Shown here piece by piece: positions 28,210-36,908 of a stretch of 39,085 nucleotides of DNA. The stretch lies in the NCBI GenBank assembly GCA_017469405.1, contig JAFUGL010000116.1:1-39085 (forward strand), read 5' to 3'. Numbering within the stretch: the stretch's first letter is position 1; every line of letters begins with the position of its first letter. The notes beneath the pieces were generated by a model. It saw only the letters and a program-made list of their open reading frames with translations. It had not been told where the DNA came from and searched no databases. Origin of the DNA: Lachnospiraceae bacterium (GTDB lineage Bacteria; Bacillota; Clostridia; Lachnospirales; Lachnospiraceae). The position numbers were made by a program, and so were the translations under genes.

Positions 28210-30123
28210 ATGTTTAAGATAAGAAAAAATAAAATCATATATTTTCTTTTGACCTTGGTGTTATTGGTCAATGTCTTTTATTTCGGACAAGATAAGATTC
28301 TTATAGTTCATGCAGAGACATCAGCTCAAATTAGTGAAGGTGTTACAAATGTCAACTTTAGAGTTGAACCAAATGGTAATGCTGTAACCGATGAAAATGG
28401 TAAGGGTATAAAGCTTAACGGAGGACAGGAACTTACCCTTCTCGATACTACTAATTCGGCATGGTATAAAGTTTCGGTCGTTTATAATGGTGCAACATAT
28501 ACAGGATATGTATCCTCACAGTTTGTTACAATAAATAATGGTTCGTCAGGTGCTTTGGTTTCAGGTAGCAGCGAGGCAGATGAATCGTCAGTGGAGGAGG
28601 ATAGTCAGCTTGGAGCTTCATCTGATGCGGATTTTGAAGCACAGCTTACAGCACAGGGATTTCCGGAGAGCTATAAGGTTCTTTTAAGAGATATACATGC
28701 ACTTCACCCAACCTGGCAGTTTAAAGCGGTACAGACTGGAATTGATTGGAGTACACTTATTGCAAATGAAGTAAATAAGCAGGGACAGATTAAGAATCTT
28801 ATATATGGAGCATCATCGGCTCCTCATTATAATTGGAGAAGTATAACAATTGGTTACAATCCGGCTACCAATACTTGGTCACCATATGATGGAACTATCT
28901 GGTTTGCTGCATCTGATGATTTGGTAAAGTATTATATTGACCCGCGTACATATCTTTATGAAAATTTTGTGTTTGTGTTTGAAAGTCTTTCTTATCAGGA
29001 AGGTGTTCAGAATAAACAGGGAGTTGAAGCAATATTAAAAGGCTCCTTTATGTATAATGCAACGCCACCGGGAGAAACAAAGCAATATTCAGATATTATT
29101 ATGGATGCTGCTGCACAAAGCGGAGTAAGCCCGTATCATATAGCTTCCAGAATAAAACTTGAAATGGGCAATACGGGTGGAGTAGCAGCATTGGGTACAA
29201 GTGCAACCTATCCGGGAATATATAATTATTTTAACATAGGTGCATTTGATACTGCCAATGGATCACCGGTTGAGAAGGGCCTTTATTGGGCATCACAATC
29301 AGGTAGTTATGGAAGACCATGGAATACTGTTTCAAAAAGTATAGTAGGAGGTTCGCAGTATCTGGGAGCATCATATATACAAAGAGGACAGGATACACTT
29401 TATACTCAGAAATTTAATGTTACTTATACCGGTAATCTTTTCAATCACCAGTATATGTCCAATATTCAGTCTCCAACAACGGAAAGCAGGACAAATTATA
29501 ATGCATACAAAGCTAATAATCTGCTTGATTCAACTATGGTATTTAAAATACCGGTATATAAAAATATGCCGGAAAGTGCCTGTGTAAAGCCTGCTGATTC
29601 GGGAAATCCTAATAACTGGCTTAAGTCACTTGATATAGCCGGATATACTATTACACCTACATTTGCTGTTAATAATGTAACGGATTATTCTCTCATTGTG
29701 GATTCATCGGTTTCATCTATAAAAGTATCAGCATCGCCGGTTGTTTCTACGTCATCTGTATCAGGAACGGGTAATATAAATCTGATAGAAGGAACAAATT
29801 ATATAAAGATAAATGTAACTGCTCAGACAGGAGCTGTTAAAACATACACACTTACTGTTGTAAGAGGTAATTCATCTTCCGGTTCACAGACAATAGGAAA
29901 TGATGGATCAGGAGGAAACACCGGCGGTACATCAAGCGGTGTTAAGGGAGATATCAATGGGGATGGTAAGATATCTATACTTGATATAGTTAAGATACAG
30001 AGAGTTATTGTTGGACTTGATTCAATGGATATGATTTGCGATTTGAATGGTGATGGTAAGGTTTCTGTACTTGATATAGTTAAGCTTCAGAGACATATTG
30101 TTGGAATAGAAACTATAAATTAG
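28210..30123 (+). CDS. Secreted SH3-domain beta-N-acetylglucosaminidase with cadherin-like domain and C-terminal dockerin
   Basis: A 637-residue exported autolysin-type enzyme. A signal peptide (1 to about 37) is followed by an SH3b domain ('VNFRVEPNGNAV...YTGYVSSQFV'), an acidic Ser-rich linker, and a glucosaminidase domain of the LytD/GH73 kind (about 140-430), with the likely catalytic Glu318 in 'ASRIKLEMG' and 'YPGIYNYFNIGAF'. Then comes a cadherin-like beta-sandwich (about 460-560), a Gly/Ser linker and two dockerin type I repeats (about 580-633): 'GDINGDGKISILDIVKIQR' and 'CDLNGDGKVSVLDIVKLQR', each with a complete calcium-binding loop. It should cleave peptidoglycan glycan strands while held by a cohesin; the next gene encodes one. 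GGAG precedes the ATG at 28210; a TTG at 28198 is less likely. Confidence 0.9.
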   Translation: MFKIRKNKIIYFLLTLVLLVNVFYFGQDKILIVHAETSAQISEGVTNVNFRVEPNGNAVTDENGKGIKLNGGQELTLLDTTNSAWYKVSVVYNGATYTGYVSSQFVTINNGSSGALVSGSSEADESSVEEDSQLGASSDADFEAQLTAQGFPESYKVLLRDIHALHPTWQFKAVQTGIDWSTLIANEVNKQGQIKNLIYGASSAPHYNWRSITIGYNPATNTWSPYDGTIWFAASDDLVKYYIDPRTYLYENFVFVFESLSYQEGVQNKQGVEAILKGSFMYNATPPGETKQYSDIIMDAAAQSGVSPYHIASRIKLEMGNTGGVAALGTSATYPGIYNYFNIGAFDTANGSPVEKGLYWASQSGSYGRPWNTVSKSIVGGSQYLGASYIQRGQDTLYTQKFNVTYTGNLFNHQYMSNIQSPTTESRTNYNAYKANNLLDSTMVFKIPVYKNMPESACVKPADSGNPNNWLKSLDIAGYTITPTFAVNNVTDYSLIVDSSVSSIKVSASPVVSTSSVSGTGNINLIEGTNYIKINVTAQTGAVKTYTLTVVRGNSSSGSQTIGNDGSGGNTGGTSSGVKGDINGDGKISILDIVKIQRVIVGLDSMDMICDLNGDGKVSVLDIVKLQRHIVGIETIN

Positions 30124-30170
30124 ATATTTTGAATTAATTAATCATAATTTGTAATGGAATGGAGATTGCT

Positions 30171-32306
30171 ATGAAAAATATTAAGAAGATTTTGACAATG
30201 ATTTTAGTATTGGTTATGTGTCTTAATTTTGGTACACTTGATTCTAAAGCCGCAGCATCAGTAAGTATAGCTCTTTCAACCGGTTCGACAAGTATAGGTG
30301 GAAGTGTTTCTGTTACTGTAAGTGTAAGCGGTTCTGATATTTCAGCATATGATATCTATGTTTCATATGATTCAAGTGTTTTGCAATATAATTCCGGAAG
30401 CGGTGCCGCACAGGCAAATGGCGGAGGTGGAACCATAAGACTGGTTGGAACAGGAGCAGGTTCTACAACACTTTCATTTACAGCTGTAGGAAATGGTTCG
30501 TGTTACATTTCTACAAGTGGAACAGAATGCTATGATATAAATTATAATCAGATATCAATCAGTCATGGTGGTGCCAGTGTATCAGTTTCAACTCCGACAC
30601 CTTCAGATAATGGAAATAACAACAATAATAATGATAATGACAAAACAGAAGATACAACAACAGAAGAAGATGACCGTTCAGCAAACTGTAATTTAAAGAG
30701 TCTTCAGATTTCTCCTGGTACTTTGGAACCTGCTTTTTCACCATCAACCACATCTTATTTCGTACAGGTTGATGAGGATGTTACAAGCATGGTTGTAAGT
30801 GCTGTTGCAGAGGATGATAAGGCGACAACTACCGTACGTGGCGCAGGCCTTATCGAACCGGGAGCAAATACTGTAACGGTTACCGTTACTGCAGAAAATG
30901 GAGCTGTTAAAGTTTATACACTTAGTGTTGCAGCCGGTGAGGTGCTTGGCGATGCAAAAACAACTATAGACGGTATAGAATACGATTTTGTTCAAAGCAG
31001 CAACGGACTTGAAATACCGGAAGGGTATAATGAGATAACAGCTGAATATAAAGACTGGGAGGTACTTGCATTTGAGTCTCCTAATAAAAAAATCATTTTG
31101 GTATGTCTTAAGCCGAATGATATAAATGATGGTGAGGATGATGAATTAAAGTGGTTTATATATGATAAAGATAAGGAAAGTTTTTTACCATACAGAGAAT
31201 ATTCATCTGAGTTTAACAGATATGTTATTATTGAAGCACCTGAAGGGGTTGTTATACCTGAAGGTTTTGAAAAAACAGAGCTTGATATAGGAGGAATTGG
31301 AGAAAAGGTAACTGTTTATAAATCAGATAATATAAATGATAAAAATATATATCTGGTATATGCAATTAATATAGCGGGAGATGAGGGCTTTTATTGGTAT
31401 GATGCAAAGGAAAAAGCATTTCTAAGATATGCCGAAAAAGAAATTACTGAGCCTGCTTATGAGGTCGCAACTGAGACTATGGCAACACCTGCTGAACCGG
31501 AAGTAATTGAAAAGACAGAACCTAAGGATGAGGGCTTTTTCAGCAAAAAGAATCTTGGAATAATTTCTATTGCTCTTGGAGTTATTGCATTTCTTCTTAT
31601 AATTGTTATTATTACTCTTGCTACTATGCTTAAGTCAAAGAATAGTGAAGAGGAAGCAAAAGAGGATGCTGATGACATGACCGGAGTTGATTCTAATGTT
31701 TCATTTGATGAAAACATACCGGAAAAAGAAAGTTTATCAGATCAGAATATAATTAACGATTCTGCTGAAACTGTTGTTACAGAGGAAATGGTTGAAGAAG
31801 AGGCTAGAAAAGCGTATGAAGAGGATAGGGAAATTAGTCAGAATATTCCGGCAAGCTTTGATTTATCTAATATGCAGGATGGAAATGAAGTAGAAGATAG
31901 AAATATCAGTATAATGAGTTTTAAGAAAAAGGAAGAAAATAAAGAAGAAAAGCCTGAGGAGAAACCTGAAGAAAATAAAGAGGAAAAGCCTGAGGAGAAA
32001 CCTGAAGAAAAGATAGAGGAAAAGCCGGAGGAGAAACCTGAAGAAAATAAAGAGGAAAAGCCGGAGGAGAGATCAGAAGAAAAGATAGAGGAAAAAACTG
32101 AAGAAAAGTCAGATGAAAAACCGGAGGAAGATATAGAAATCATCAAATTTAATTTCCCGGATAATAATGATGACTTAGATGAAGAAAAAATTAAGAAAGC
32201 ATTTGAAAATGATTTTGAGAAACAGGCTGAGGCAATAAATAATAAGATAAAAAATGATTATGATGCCGAAAAAGATAGTGCATTTTCAGATGATTCAGAT
32301 AAATAG
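30171..32306 (+). CDS. Membrane-anchored cohesin-domain protein with cadherin-like domain and repetitive acidic cytoplasmic tail
   Basis: A 711-residue type I membrane protein. A signal peptide (1 to about 29) precedes a cohesin-like beta-sandwich (about 30-140: 'VSVTVSVSGSDISAYDIYVSYDSSVL' in two overlapping blocks, then a Gly-rich stretch). An Asn/Asp/Thr linker leads to a cadherin-like beta-sandwich (about 178-260) matching the one in the upstream enzyme. A further extracellular region (about 270-440) is unassigned. One membrane helix (about 462-487) is followed by 'KSK' and a ~220-residue acidic tail with 'KPEEKPEENKEE'-type repeats (about 588-650). It probably holds the dockerin glucosaminidase at the surface through cohesin binding. 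The gap from the preceding gene is 47 bases, so co-transcription is likely. GGAG precedes the ATG. Confidence 0.82.
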   Translation: MKNIKKILTMILVLVMCLNFGTLDSKAAASVSIALSTGSTSIGGSVSVTVSVSGSDISAYDIYVSYDSSVLQYNSGSGAAQANGGGGTIRLVGTGAGSTTLSFTAVGNGSCYISTSGTECYDINYNQISISHGGASVSVSTPTPSDNGNNNNNNDNDKTEDTTTEEDDRSANCNLKSLQISPGTLEPAFSPSTTSYFVQVDEDVTSMVVSAVAEDDKATTTVRGAGLIEPGANTVTVTVTAENGAVKVYTLSVAAGEVLGDAKTTIDGIEYDFVQSSNGLEIPEGYNEITAEYKDWEVLAFESPNKKIILVCLKPNDINDGEDDELKWFIYDKDKESFLPYREYSSEFNRYVIIEAPEGVVIPEGFEKTELDIGGIGEKVTVYKSDNINDKNIYLVYAINIAGDEGFYWYDAKEKAFLRYAEKEITEPAYEVATETMATPAEPEVIEKTEPKDEGFFSKKNLGIISIALGVIAFLLIIVIITLATMLKSKNSEEEAKEDADDMTGVDSNVSFDENIPEKESLSDQNIINDSAETVVTEEMVEEEARKAYEEDREISQNIPASFDLSNMQDGNEVEDRNISIMSFKKKEENKEEKPEEKPEENKEEKPEEKPEEKIEEKPEEKPEENKEEKPEERSEEKIEEKTEEKSDEKPEEDIEIIKFNFPDNNDDLDEEKIKKAFENDFEKQAEAINNKIKNDYDAEKDSAFSDDSDK
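31936..32128 (+). repeat. In-frame tandem repeats coding for Lys-Pro-Glu-Glu units
   Basis: Degenerate direct repeats of 12 bases (such as aagcctgaggag and aaacctgaagaa), grouped into longer ~36-base blocks, encode KPEE/NKEE/KIEE units in the cytoplasmic tail of the cohesin protein. Near-identical blocks suggest slippage or recombination, so copy number may vary between strains. Confidence 0.8.
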
Positions 32307-32338
32307 TGTGTCATATAATTAAATATTTGTTTTGCGAT

Positions 32339-32483
32339 AGGTACCTTGTCTTAGTTAAAGAATAATGTTGCAGCGCGTCAGATAAAAACAGGTATATATG
32401 TTAGCAAATTGATAACTAGCTAACATATATACCTGTTTTGTCTGATATACTGCAACTTTGGAAAAATACATGACAAGGTGCCT
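32339..32483. repeat. 145-bp MITE-like palindromic element, second family member
   Basis: The outer arms AGGTACCTTGTC (32339-32350) and GACAAGGTGCCT (32472-32483) differ at one position. The inner arms span 32367-32405 and 32419-32456, with the last ~26 bases nearly perfect, around a short loop. The centre, gcaaattgataactagctaac, matches the repeat at 18226-18508. The right edge continues into a GTCCCC motif. It holds no reading frame and lies between the cohesin gene and the glnS promoter, where it could also act as a terminator. Confidence 0.8.
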
Positions 32484-32511
32484 GTCCCCATAATTCACTT
32501 TATTAAAAAAA

Positions 32512-32540
32512 TTGACGTTATGTCTGTTTAATGTTATTAT
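32512..32540 (+). promoter_or_regulatory. Sigma-A-type promoter of glnS
   Basis: TTGACG (32512-32517), 17-base spacer, TATTAT (32535-32540), 33 bases before the ATG. No T-box is visible in this short leader. Confidence 0.78.
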
Positions 32541-32572
32541 AAAGATTGGTTTATTATATTTAGGAGGCAGAT

Positions 32573-34234
32573 ATGGAAGGCGAAGTAATTTCAAGAAATT
32601 TTATAGAGCAGGAAATTGATAATGATTTAAAAGAAGGAAGATATAATGAGGTGGTAACAAGGTTTCCACCGGAGCCAAATGGTTATCTTCATATCGGACA
32701 TGCCAAGTCAATTCTTTTAAATTATGGTCTTGCAAAAGAATATAACGGAAGGTTTAATTTTAGATTTGATGATACCAATCCGACAAAGGAAAAGACTGAA
32801 TTTGTTCAGTCTATAATAGATGATATTAAGTGGCTTGGAGCTGATTTCGGAGATACAGTACGTTTTGCATCCGATTATTTTGATGATATGTATGAGGCAG
32901 CTGTAAAGCTTATAAAAAAGGGTAAGGCATTTGTTTGTGACCTTACTGCAGATGAGATAAAGGAGTATAGAGGCGATTTTAAAAATCCCGGAAAGAACAG
33001 CCCTTACAGAGACAGAAGTATAGAGGAAAATCTTGACCTGTTTGAGCGCATGAAAAACGGTGAATTTCCGGACGGTTCTAAGGTACTTCGTGCTAAGATT
33101 GATATGGCATCTCCAAATATTAATATGAGAGATCCTGTCATCTACAGAATTGCCCGCATGACTCATCATAATACAGGTGATAAATGGTGCATTTATCCTA
33201 TGTATGATTTTGCTCATCCGATAGAGGATGCTATAGAGGGTATAACTCATTCTATATGTACACTTGAGTTTGAGGACCATAGACCATTATATGAATGGGT
33301 TGTAAATGAGCTTGAATATCCTAATCCTCCAAGACAGATTGAGTTTGCAAAGCTTTATCTTACAAATGTTGTTACAGGTAAGAGATATATTAAGAAGCTG
33401 GTTGAGGACGGTATAGTTGACGGCTGGGACGATCCGAGACTTGTATCCATAGCTGCACTTAGAAGACGCGGATATACTCCGGAATCAATCAAGATGTTTA
33501 TGGAACTTTCAGGTATATCCAAGGCTCAGAGTTCATCAGATTATGCAATGCTTGAGTATTGTATAAGAGAAGATTTAAAGATGAAGGCAGACCGTATGAT
33601 GGCAGTTCTTGATCCGATTAAACTTGTTATAGATAATTATCCTGAAGGTCAGACAGAATATTTTGATATAGACAATAATCAGGAAAATGAGTCAGCCGGA
33701 ACCAGAAAGGTTTCATTTAGTCGAGAGCTTTATATCGACAGGGAAGACTTTATGGAGGAACCTCCAAAGAAGTATTTCAGATTATTTCCGGGTAACGAAG
33801 TAAGGCTTAAAGGTGCATATTTTGTAAAATGTGTTGACTATAAAAAAGATGAGACAGGCAAGGTAGTAGAGATACACTGTACCTATGATCCTGAAACCAG
33901 AAGCGGTTCAGGCTTTGAGGGACGAAAGGTTAAAGGAACTATTCATTGGGTTGATGCAAATACAGCTGTAGATGCACAGCTAAGACTTTATGAAAATATA
34001 GTTGATGAAGAAAAGGGTAAGCTTAATGAAGACGGAACGCTCAATTATAATCCTAATTCACTTACTGTTTTAACGGATTGTAAGTTGGAGGCAGCATTTA
34101 AGGATGCAAAGCCGGGTGAATCATTCCAGTTTATAAGACATGGTTTCTTTTGTGTTGATACTAAAGATACTACAGATGACATGTTGGTATTTAACAGAAT
34201 TGTTTCGCTTAAGAGTTCGTATAAGCCAAGTTAA
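32573..34234 (+). CDS. glnS: Glutaminyl-tRNA synthetase
   Basis: GlnRS charges tRNA-Gln directly, which most Firmicutes replace with the GatCAB amidation route. The 553-residue class I enzyme has '[16 protein letters not shown]' (HIGH at 40-43), '[11 protein letters not shown]', '[42 protein letters not shown]'-type blocks in overlapping order, and two beta-barrel anticodon-binding domains at the C-terminus. The KMSKS-equivalent loop reads 'VVTGKR' (residues 266-271) in place of the E. coli VMSKR; the key lysine is kept. Length matches bacterial GlnRS. AGGAGG precedes the ATG. It has its own promoter. Confidence 0.95.
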   Translation: MEGEVISRNFIEQEIDNDLKEGRYNEVVTRFPPEPNGYLHIGHAKSILLNYGLAKEYNGRFNFRFDDTNPTKEKTEFVQSIIDDIKWLGADFGDTVRFASDYFDDMYEAAVKLIKKGKAFVCDLTADEIKEYRGDFKNPGKNSPYRDRSIEENLDLFERMKNGEFPDGSKVLRAKIDMASPNINMRDPVIYRIARMTHHNTGDKWCIYPMYDFAHPIEDAIEGITHSICTLEFEDHRPLYEWVVNELEYPNPPRQIEFAKLYLTNVVTGKRYIKKLVEDGIVDGWDDPRLVSIAALRRRGYTPESIKMFMELSGISKAQSSSDYAMLEYCIREDLKMKADRMMAVLDPIKLVIDNYPEGQTEYFDIDNNQENESAGTRKVSFSRELYIDREDFMEEPPKKYFRLFPGNEVRLKGAYFVKCVDYKKDETGKVVEIHCTYDPETRSGSGFEGRKVKGTIHWVDANTAVDAQLRLYENIVDEEKGKLNEDGTLNYNPNSLTVLTDCKLEAAFKDAKPGESFQFIRHGFFCVDTKDTTDDMLVFNRIVSLKSSYKPS

Positions 34235-34306
34235 ACAGAATATTTGATTTATGATAATACTAAATTAGGCGGTATTTATACTGATTTTTAAGAAAAGGAG
34301 ATAATA

Positions 34307-35146
34307 ATGGGACTTTTTTCGGATATGGAAAAATTCGGTTTGGGAGACTATGTTAATACCGAAATAATAGAAAAAAAGGAACATGGAACAGGTAATGCTG
34401 AAGAGGCAGCAAAGCAAATTGAACGAAAAGAAGAAGATTATATATTTGATAAAAAATATACATGTCCTGTATGCGATGTGGGATTTACATCAAAATGCGT
34501 AAAGACAGGTAAGGTTAAGAATTCCGGACATGATACGGATTTAAGACCTCTTTATGATTTTATGGATCCATTGAAGTATGATGTTGTTGCGTGTTCCTGT
34601 TGTGGATATGCATCGTTAGTCAGATATTACGGACGATTATCCACCAGACAGATAAAAGAACTAAAAGCCAATATTGGAAATAAATTTAGTGGTCTTAAAG
34701 ATGTCGAAGGAATTTTTTCATATGATGATGCTATAACGAGACATAAGCTTGCATTGATTTGTTCTGTTGTTAAAGGAGCAAAAAATAGTGAGCGAGCATA
34801 CACTAGTCTTAAGACAGCTTGGGTTTTAAGAGGAAAAAGACTTACTCTTGATGAAAAATCACCGGAATATAAAGAACTTTTAAATGATGAAATGGATTGT
34901 TTGAAAAGTGCATATGAAGGGTTTTTAACAGCTATTTCCAATGAACCGTTTCCTATAGCAGGTATGGATGAAAGTACAGTTAAATATATTATGGCTGATT
35001 TGGCCAGAAAATTAAAAAGATATGAAGAGGCTGCCAGACTTCTTGCGTCTGTATTATCGTCTAAGGCGACAATTAACAGATTAAAGGATGAAGCTCTTGA
35101 GCTTAAAGAGCTTATAAAGAAGGATATAGCAGCTGACAGAGCATAA
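34307..35146 (+). CDS. DUF2225 family zinc-binding protein
   Basis: A 279-residue soluble protein with the family's hallmarks: 'YTCPVCDVGF' (Cys53 and Cys56), 'DTDLRPLYDFMDPLKYDVVACSCCGYAS' in overlapping blocks with 'CSCCGY' at 96-101, together forming a likely zinc site, followed by a helical TPR-like region ('AYTSLKTAWVLRGKR', 'EEAARLLASVL'). The function of DUF2225 is unknown. AAAAGGAG precedes the ATG. It is separated from the next gene by 19 bases and the two are probably co-transcribed. Confidence 0.85.
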   Translation: MGLFSDMEKFGLGDYVNTEIIEKKEHGTGNAEEAAKQIERKEEDYIFDKKYTCPVCDVGFTSKCVKTGKVKNSGHDTDLRPLYDFMDPLKYDVVACSCCGYASLVRYYGRLSTRQIKELKANIGNKFSGLKDVEGIFSYDDAITRHKLALICSVVKGAKNSERAYTSLKTAWVLRGKRLTLDEKSPEYKELLNDEMDCLKSAYEGFLTAISNEPFPIAGMDESTVKYIMADLARKLKRYEEAARLLASVLSSKATINRLKDEALELKELIKKDIAADRA

Positions 35147-35165
35147 TTTGTCGGGGGTCTTTTTT

Positions 35166-35876
35166 ATGGGAAATAAAACTTCTGCAAATAAGAAGAATAT
35201 TAAGAGAACCAATAAAAAAAGAAATAATGTTAAAGATAAAAGCATTTATATAGTTATATCCAAAACATCCACATTTCCGTCTAAGGTAATTAAAATGTGG
35301 ACAAAGGAACCATATGCACATACATCCCTTGCTCTTGATATAGAGTTAAATGAGATGTACAGCTTTGCCAGACGAAAGCTGCATAATCCGTTTTGGTGCG
35401 GGTTTATCAGAGAGGATATAACTACTGGAGTTTTTGGAAGAGATGTAGATACAACCTGCAGGGTTGCCAGACTTAAAGTCAGCTCCAATACCTATAAAAA
35501 GATAGTTAAGATGCTTAAGGATTTCATGAAGCATAATATGGATTATAAGTATAATTATCTTGGCATACTGGGTGTTATGTTCAATAAGGCAGTTGAGCGT
35601 GAGTATAATTATTTCTGTTCGCAGTTTGTATATCATGTTCTTGAAACAACAGGAGCGGATACCTTTGATAAAAAGCCGGGACTTGTCAGACCTGAGGATT
35701 TCAGACAGTGGGATAAGCTGGAGCTCATATATGAGGGTAAGCTTAAGGATTACAGACAGTATCTTAAGGACAATAATATTACAGAGGAAAGTGATAATGA
35801 GTATTTTTCCGAATGTATGATAAAGAATCTTGCAGATAAGGCTGTAATGGTATTGCAGGAACAGGCTGCTAATTGA
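35166..35876 (+). CDS. Permuted papain-fold (YiiX/NlpC-P60-like) hydrolase candidate
   Basis: A 236-residue protein with a very basic N-terminus (residues 1-25) and no clear signal peptide. The likely catalytic pair appears in circularly permuted order: His52 in 'EPYAHTSLALD' before Cys151 in 'NYFCSQFVYHVLETTG'. That order is typical of the YiiX/DUF830-like branch of the NlpC/P60 superfamily, whose members act on peptides or lipid acyl chains. The substrate is unknown, and it may act inside the cell given no export signal. The ATG at 35166 follows a GGGGG site; an upstream TTG at 35148 is less likely. It is downstream of the DUF2225 gene and ends before a strong terminator. Confidence 0.65.
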   Translation: MGNKTSANKKNIKRTNKKRNNVKDKSIYIVISKTSTFPSKVIKMWTKEPYAHTSLALDIELNEMYSFARRKLHNPFWCGFIREDITTGVFGRDVDTTCRVARLKVSSNTYKKIVKMLKDFMKHNMDYKYNYLGILGVMFNKAVEREYNYFCSQFVYHVLETTGADTFDKKPGLVRPEDFRQWDKLELIYEGKLKDYRQYLKDNNITEESDNEYFSECMIKNLADKAVMVLQEQAAN

Positions 35877-35920
35877 GTGAAAATGTTTGAGTCTAATTTG
35901 GATAATAGTTGAGTAAAATA

Positions 35921-35954
35921 AAAGAAGCTGTTGGATTTGACAGCTTCTTTTTTT
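35921..35954. terminator. Bidirectional terminator between the papain-fold gene and the DUF6062 gene
   Basis: A perfect 11-bp stem (35921-35931 with 35940-35950), an 8-base loop and a T-run on the plus strand to 35954. The minus strand also has a T-rich stretch, so it can terminate both convergent genes. Confidence 0.88.
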
Positions 35955-35961
35955 ATGCACA

Positions 35962-36042
35962 GAGCCGCCAAAAGGAATATGTCAGCTAAAGCTGACCGGC
36001 GGCTCGCGCACGAGCAGGGTGCGATTTCATCTTCCCTGCTCG
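35962..36042. repeat. Two GC-rich hairpins next to the terminator
   Basis: The first is compound: GAGCCGCC (35962-35969) pairs with GGCGGCTC (35998-36005) around an inner GTCAGCT/AGCTGAC hairpin (35981-35987 with 35990-35996). The second is CGAGCAGGG/CCCTGCTCG (36011-36019 with 36034-36042). They are far richer in G and C than the surroundings and stop 2 bases before the DUF6062 stop codon. No T-run follows them, so they are not simple terminators; a mobile repeat or RNA-stabilising element is possible. Confidence 0.6.
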
Positions 36043-36044
36043 AT

Positions 36045-36767
36045 TTAGTCCTGTGAAATTATAGTATGGTTTGTTTTTATTATTCCGCGTGGGAGAGCAT
36101 CCTTGGAATTTTTCCACGGCTCATTTTTGAAGCGGTAGTCAAACTTGTCTATGAACCAGCCTATATCGCCGTTTACACGTTCCATATTTTCAAAATAAAC
36201 TGCATTTAGTGTATCTATGAAATCATTTAATGCATCCTTGGAAAGCTTTGTAGCTGCGTAATCATATAAAAGACCGTAATGGTATGTACAAAAGCCCTTG
36301 GAGTTTTTAACCTTATCCTTGAATTCCGGTTCCTTTTTCCAAAGGTGGAAGATGGTATCGATATATCTGTCGAAGGTTCCTTCGATACGTTCGCAGATAA
36401 AGCAGGTTTTCTCAAGATTTTTAACATATTCACCTACGGATGAAAACCCCTGTTTTTTGAAAAATGAACCCTGTGCTACAGGCTTATTTTCACTTAATGC
36501 TTTTAAATCCTTGATGGTTTTATCCGTATGTGTCTTCATCATAAGGGCAAGTCCGAGACGGTTTTTCTCACCGTAAAGTATCTTTATATGATGGCTGCAA
36601 AAACCAAGCTTATCAGTCATGGCACGGTTATCATCCTCCATATAGCTTGGTCCCATAGTGTACTCGATAGCATTTCTTTCAAGTTCTGCATACATGGCAC
36701 AGACAGGACATTCGCAGTCGGTGTTAAATGCATCGTTTACAGGTATTGTATAAAGCTGTTCTGCCAT
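36045..36767 (-). CDS. DUF6062-like protein with two CxxC/CxxH zinc modules
   Basis: A 240-residue soluble protein resembling the Lachnospiraceae family I remember as DUF6062. Two cysteine modules are repeated: Cys20/Cys23 ('CPVC') with 'GFCSHH' (Cys57, His59-60), and Cys122/Cys125 ('CFIC') with 'GFCTYHY' (Cys160, His163). Each would form a zinc site, suggesting an internal duplication. No enzyme motif is seen and the function is unknown. AAAGGA precedes the ATG. It converges with the papain-fold gene and diverges from the alpha/beta hydrolase gene. Confidence 0.72.
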   Translation of the reverse strand: MAEQLYTIPVNDAFNTDCECPVCAMYAELERNAIEYTMGPSYMEDDNRAMTDKLGFCSHHIKILYGEKNRLGLALMMKTHTDKTIKDLKALSENKPVAQGSFFKKQGFSSVGEYVKNLEKTCFICERIEGTFDRYIDTIFHLWKKEPEFKDKVKNSKGFCTYHYGLLYDYAATKLSKDALNDFIDTLNAVYFENMERVNGDIGWFIDKFDYRFKNEPWKNSKDALPRGIIKTNHTIISQD

Positions 36768-36908
36768 AGATTTTTCCTTTCGATTGTAGATTATTCTTTT
36801 TATTTTTTATAGTATCAGTATATAAAATAAGTATATACTAAACCGACTGTTTTTGCTATAATTATTTCACTGTGATTTAAGATTCATTTTATAAAAGGGG
36901 GCTTACTT

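Noticed and set aside
31936-32128. CRISPR-like array
   Set aside because: The direct repeats are contiguous, in frame and without unique spacers; they encode a protein repeat.
31838-32146. Serine/phenylalanine-rich reading frame antisense to the cohesin protein tail
   Set aside because: It is the mirror image of the Lys/Glu repeat codons and has the composition expected from antisense of that low-complexity region.
35346-35960. Long minus-strand reading frame antisense to the papain-fold gene
   Set aside because: It overlaps a well-supported plus-strand gene, runs through the terminator hairpin and has no motifs.
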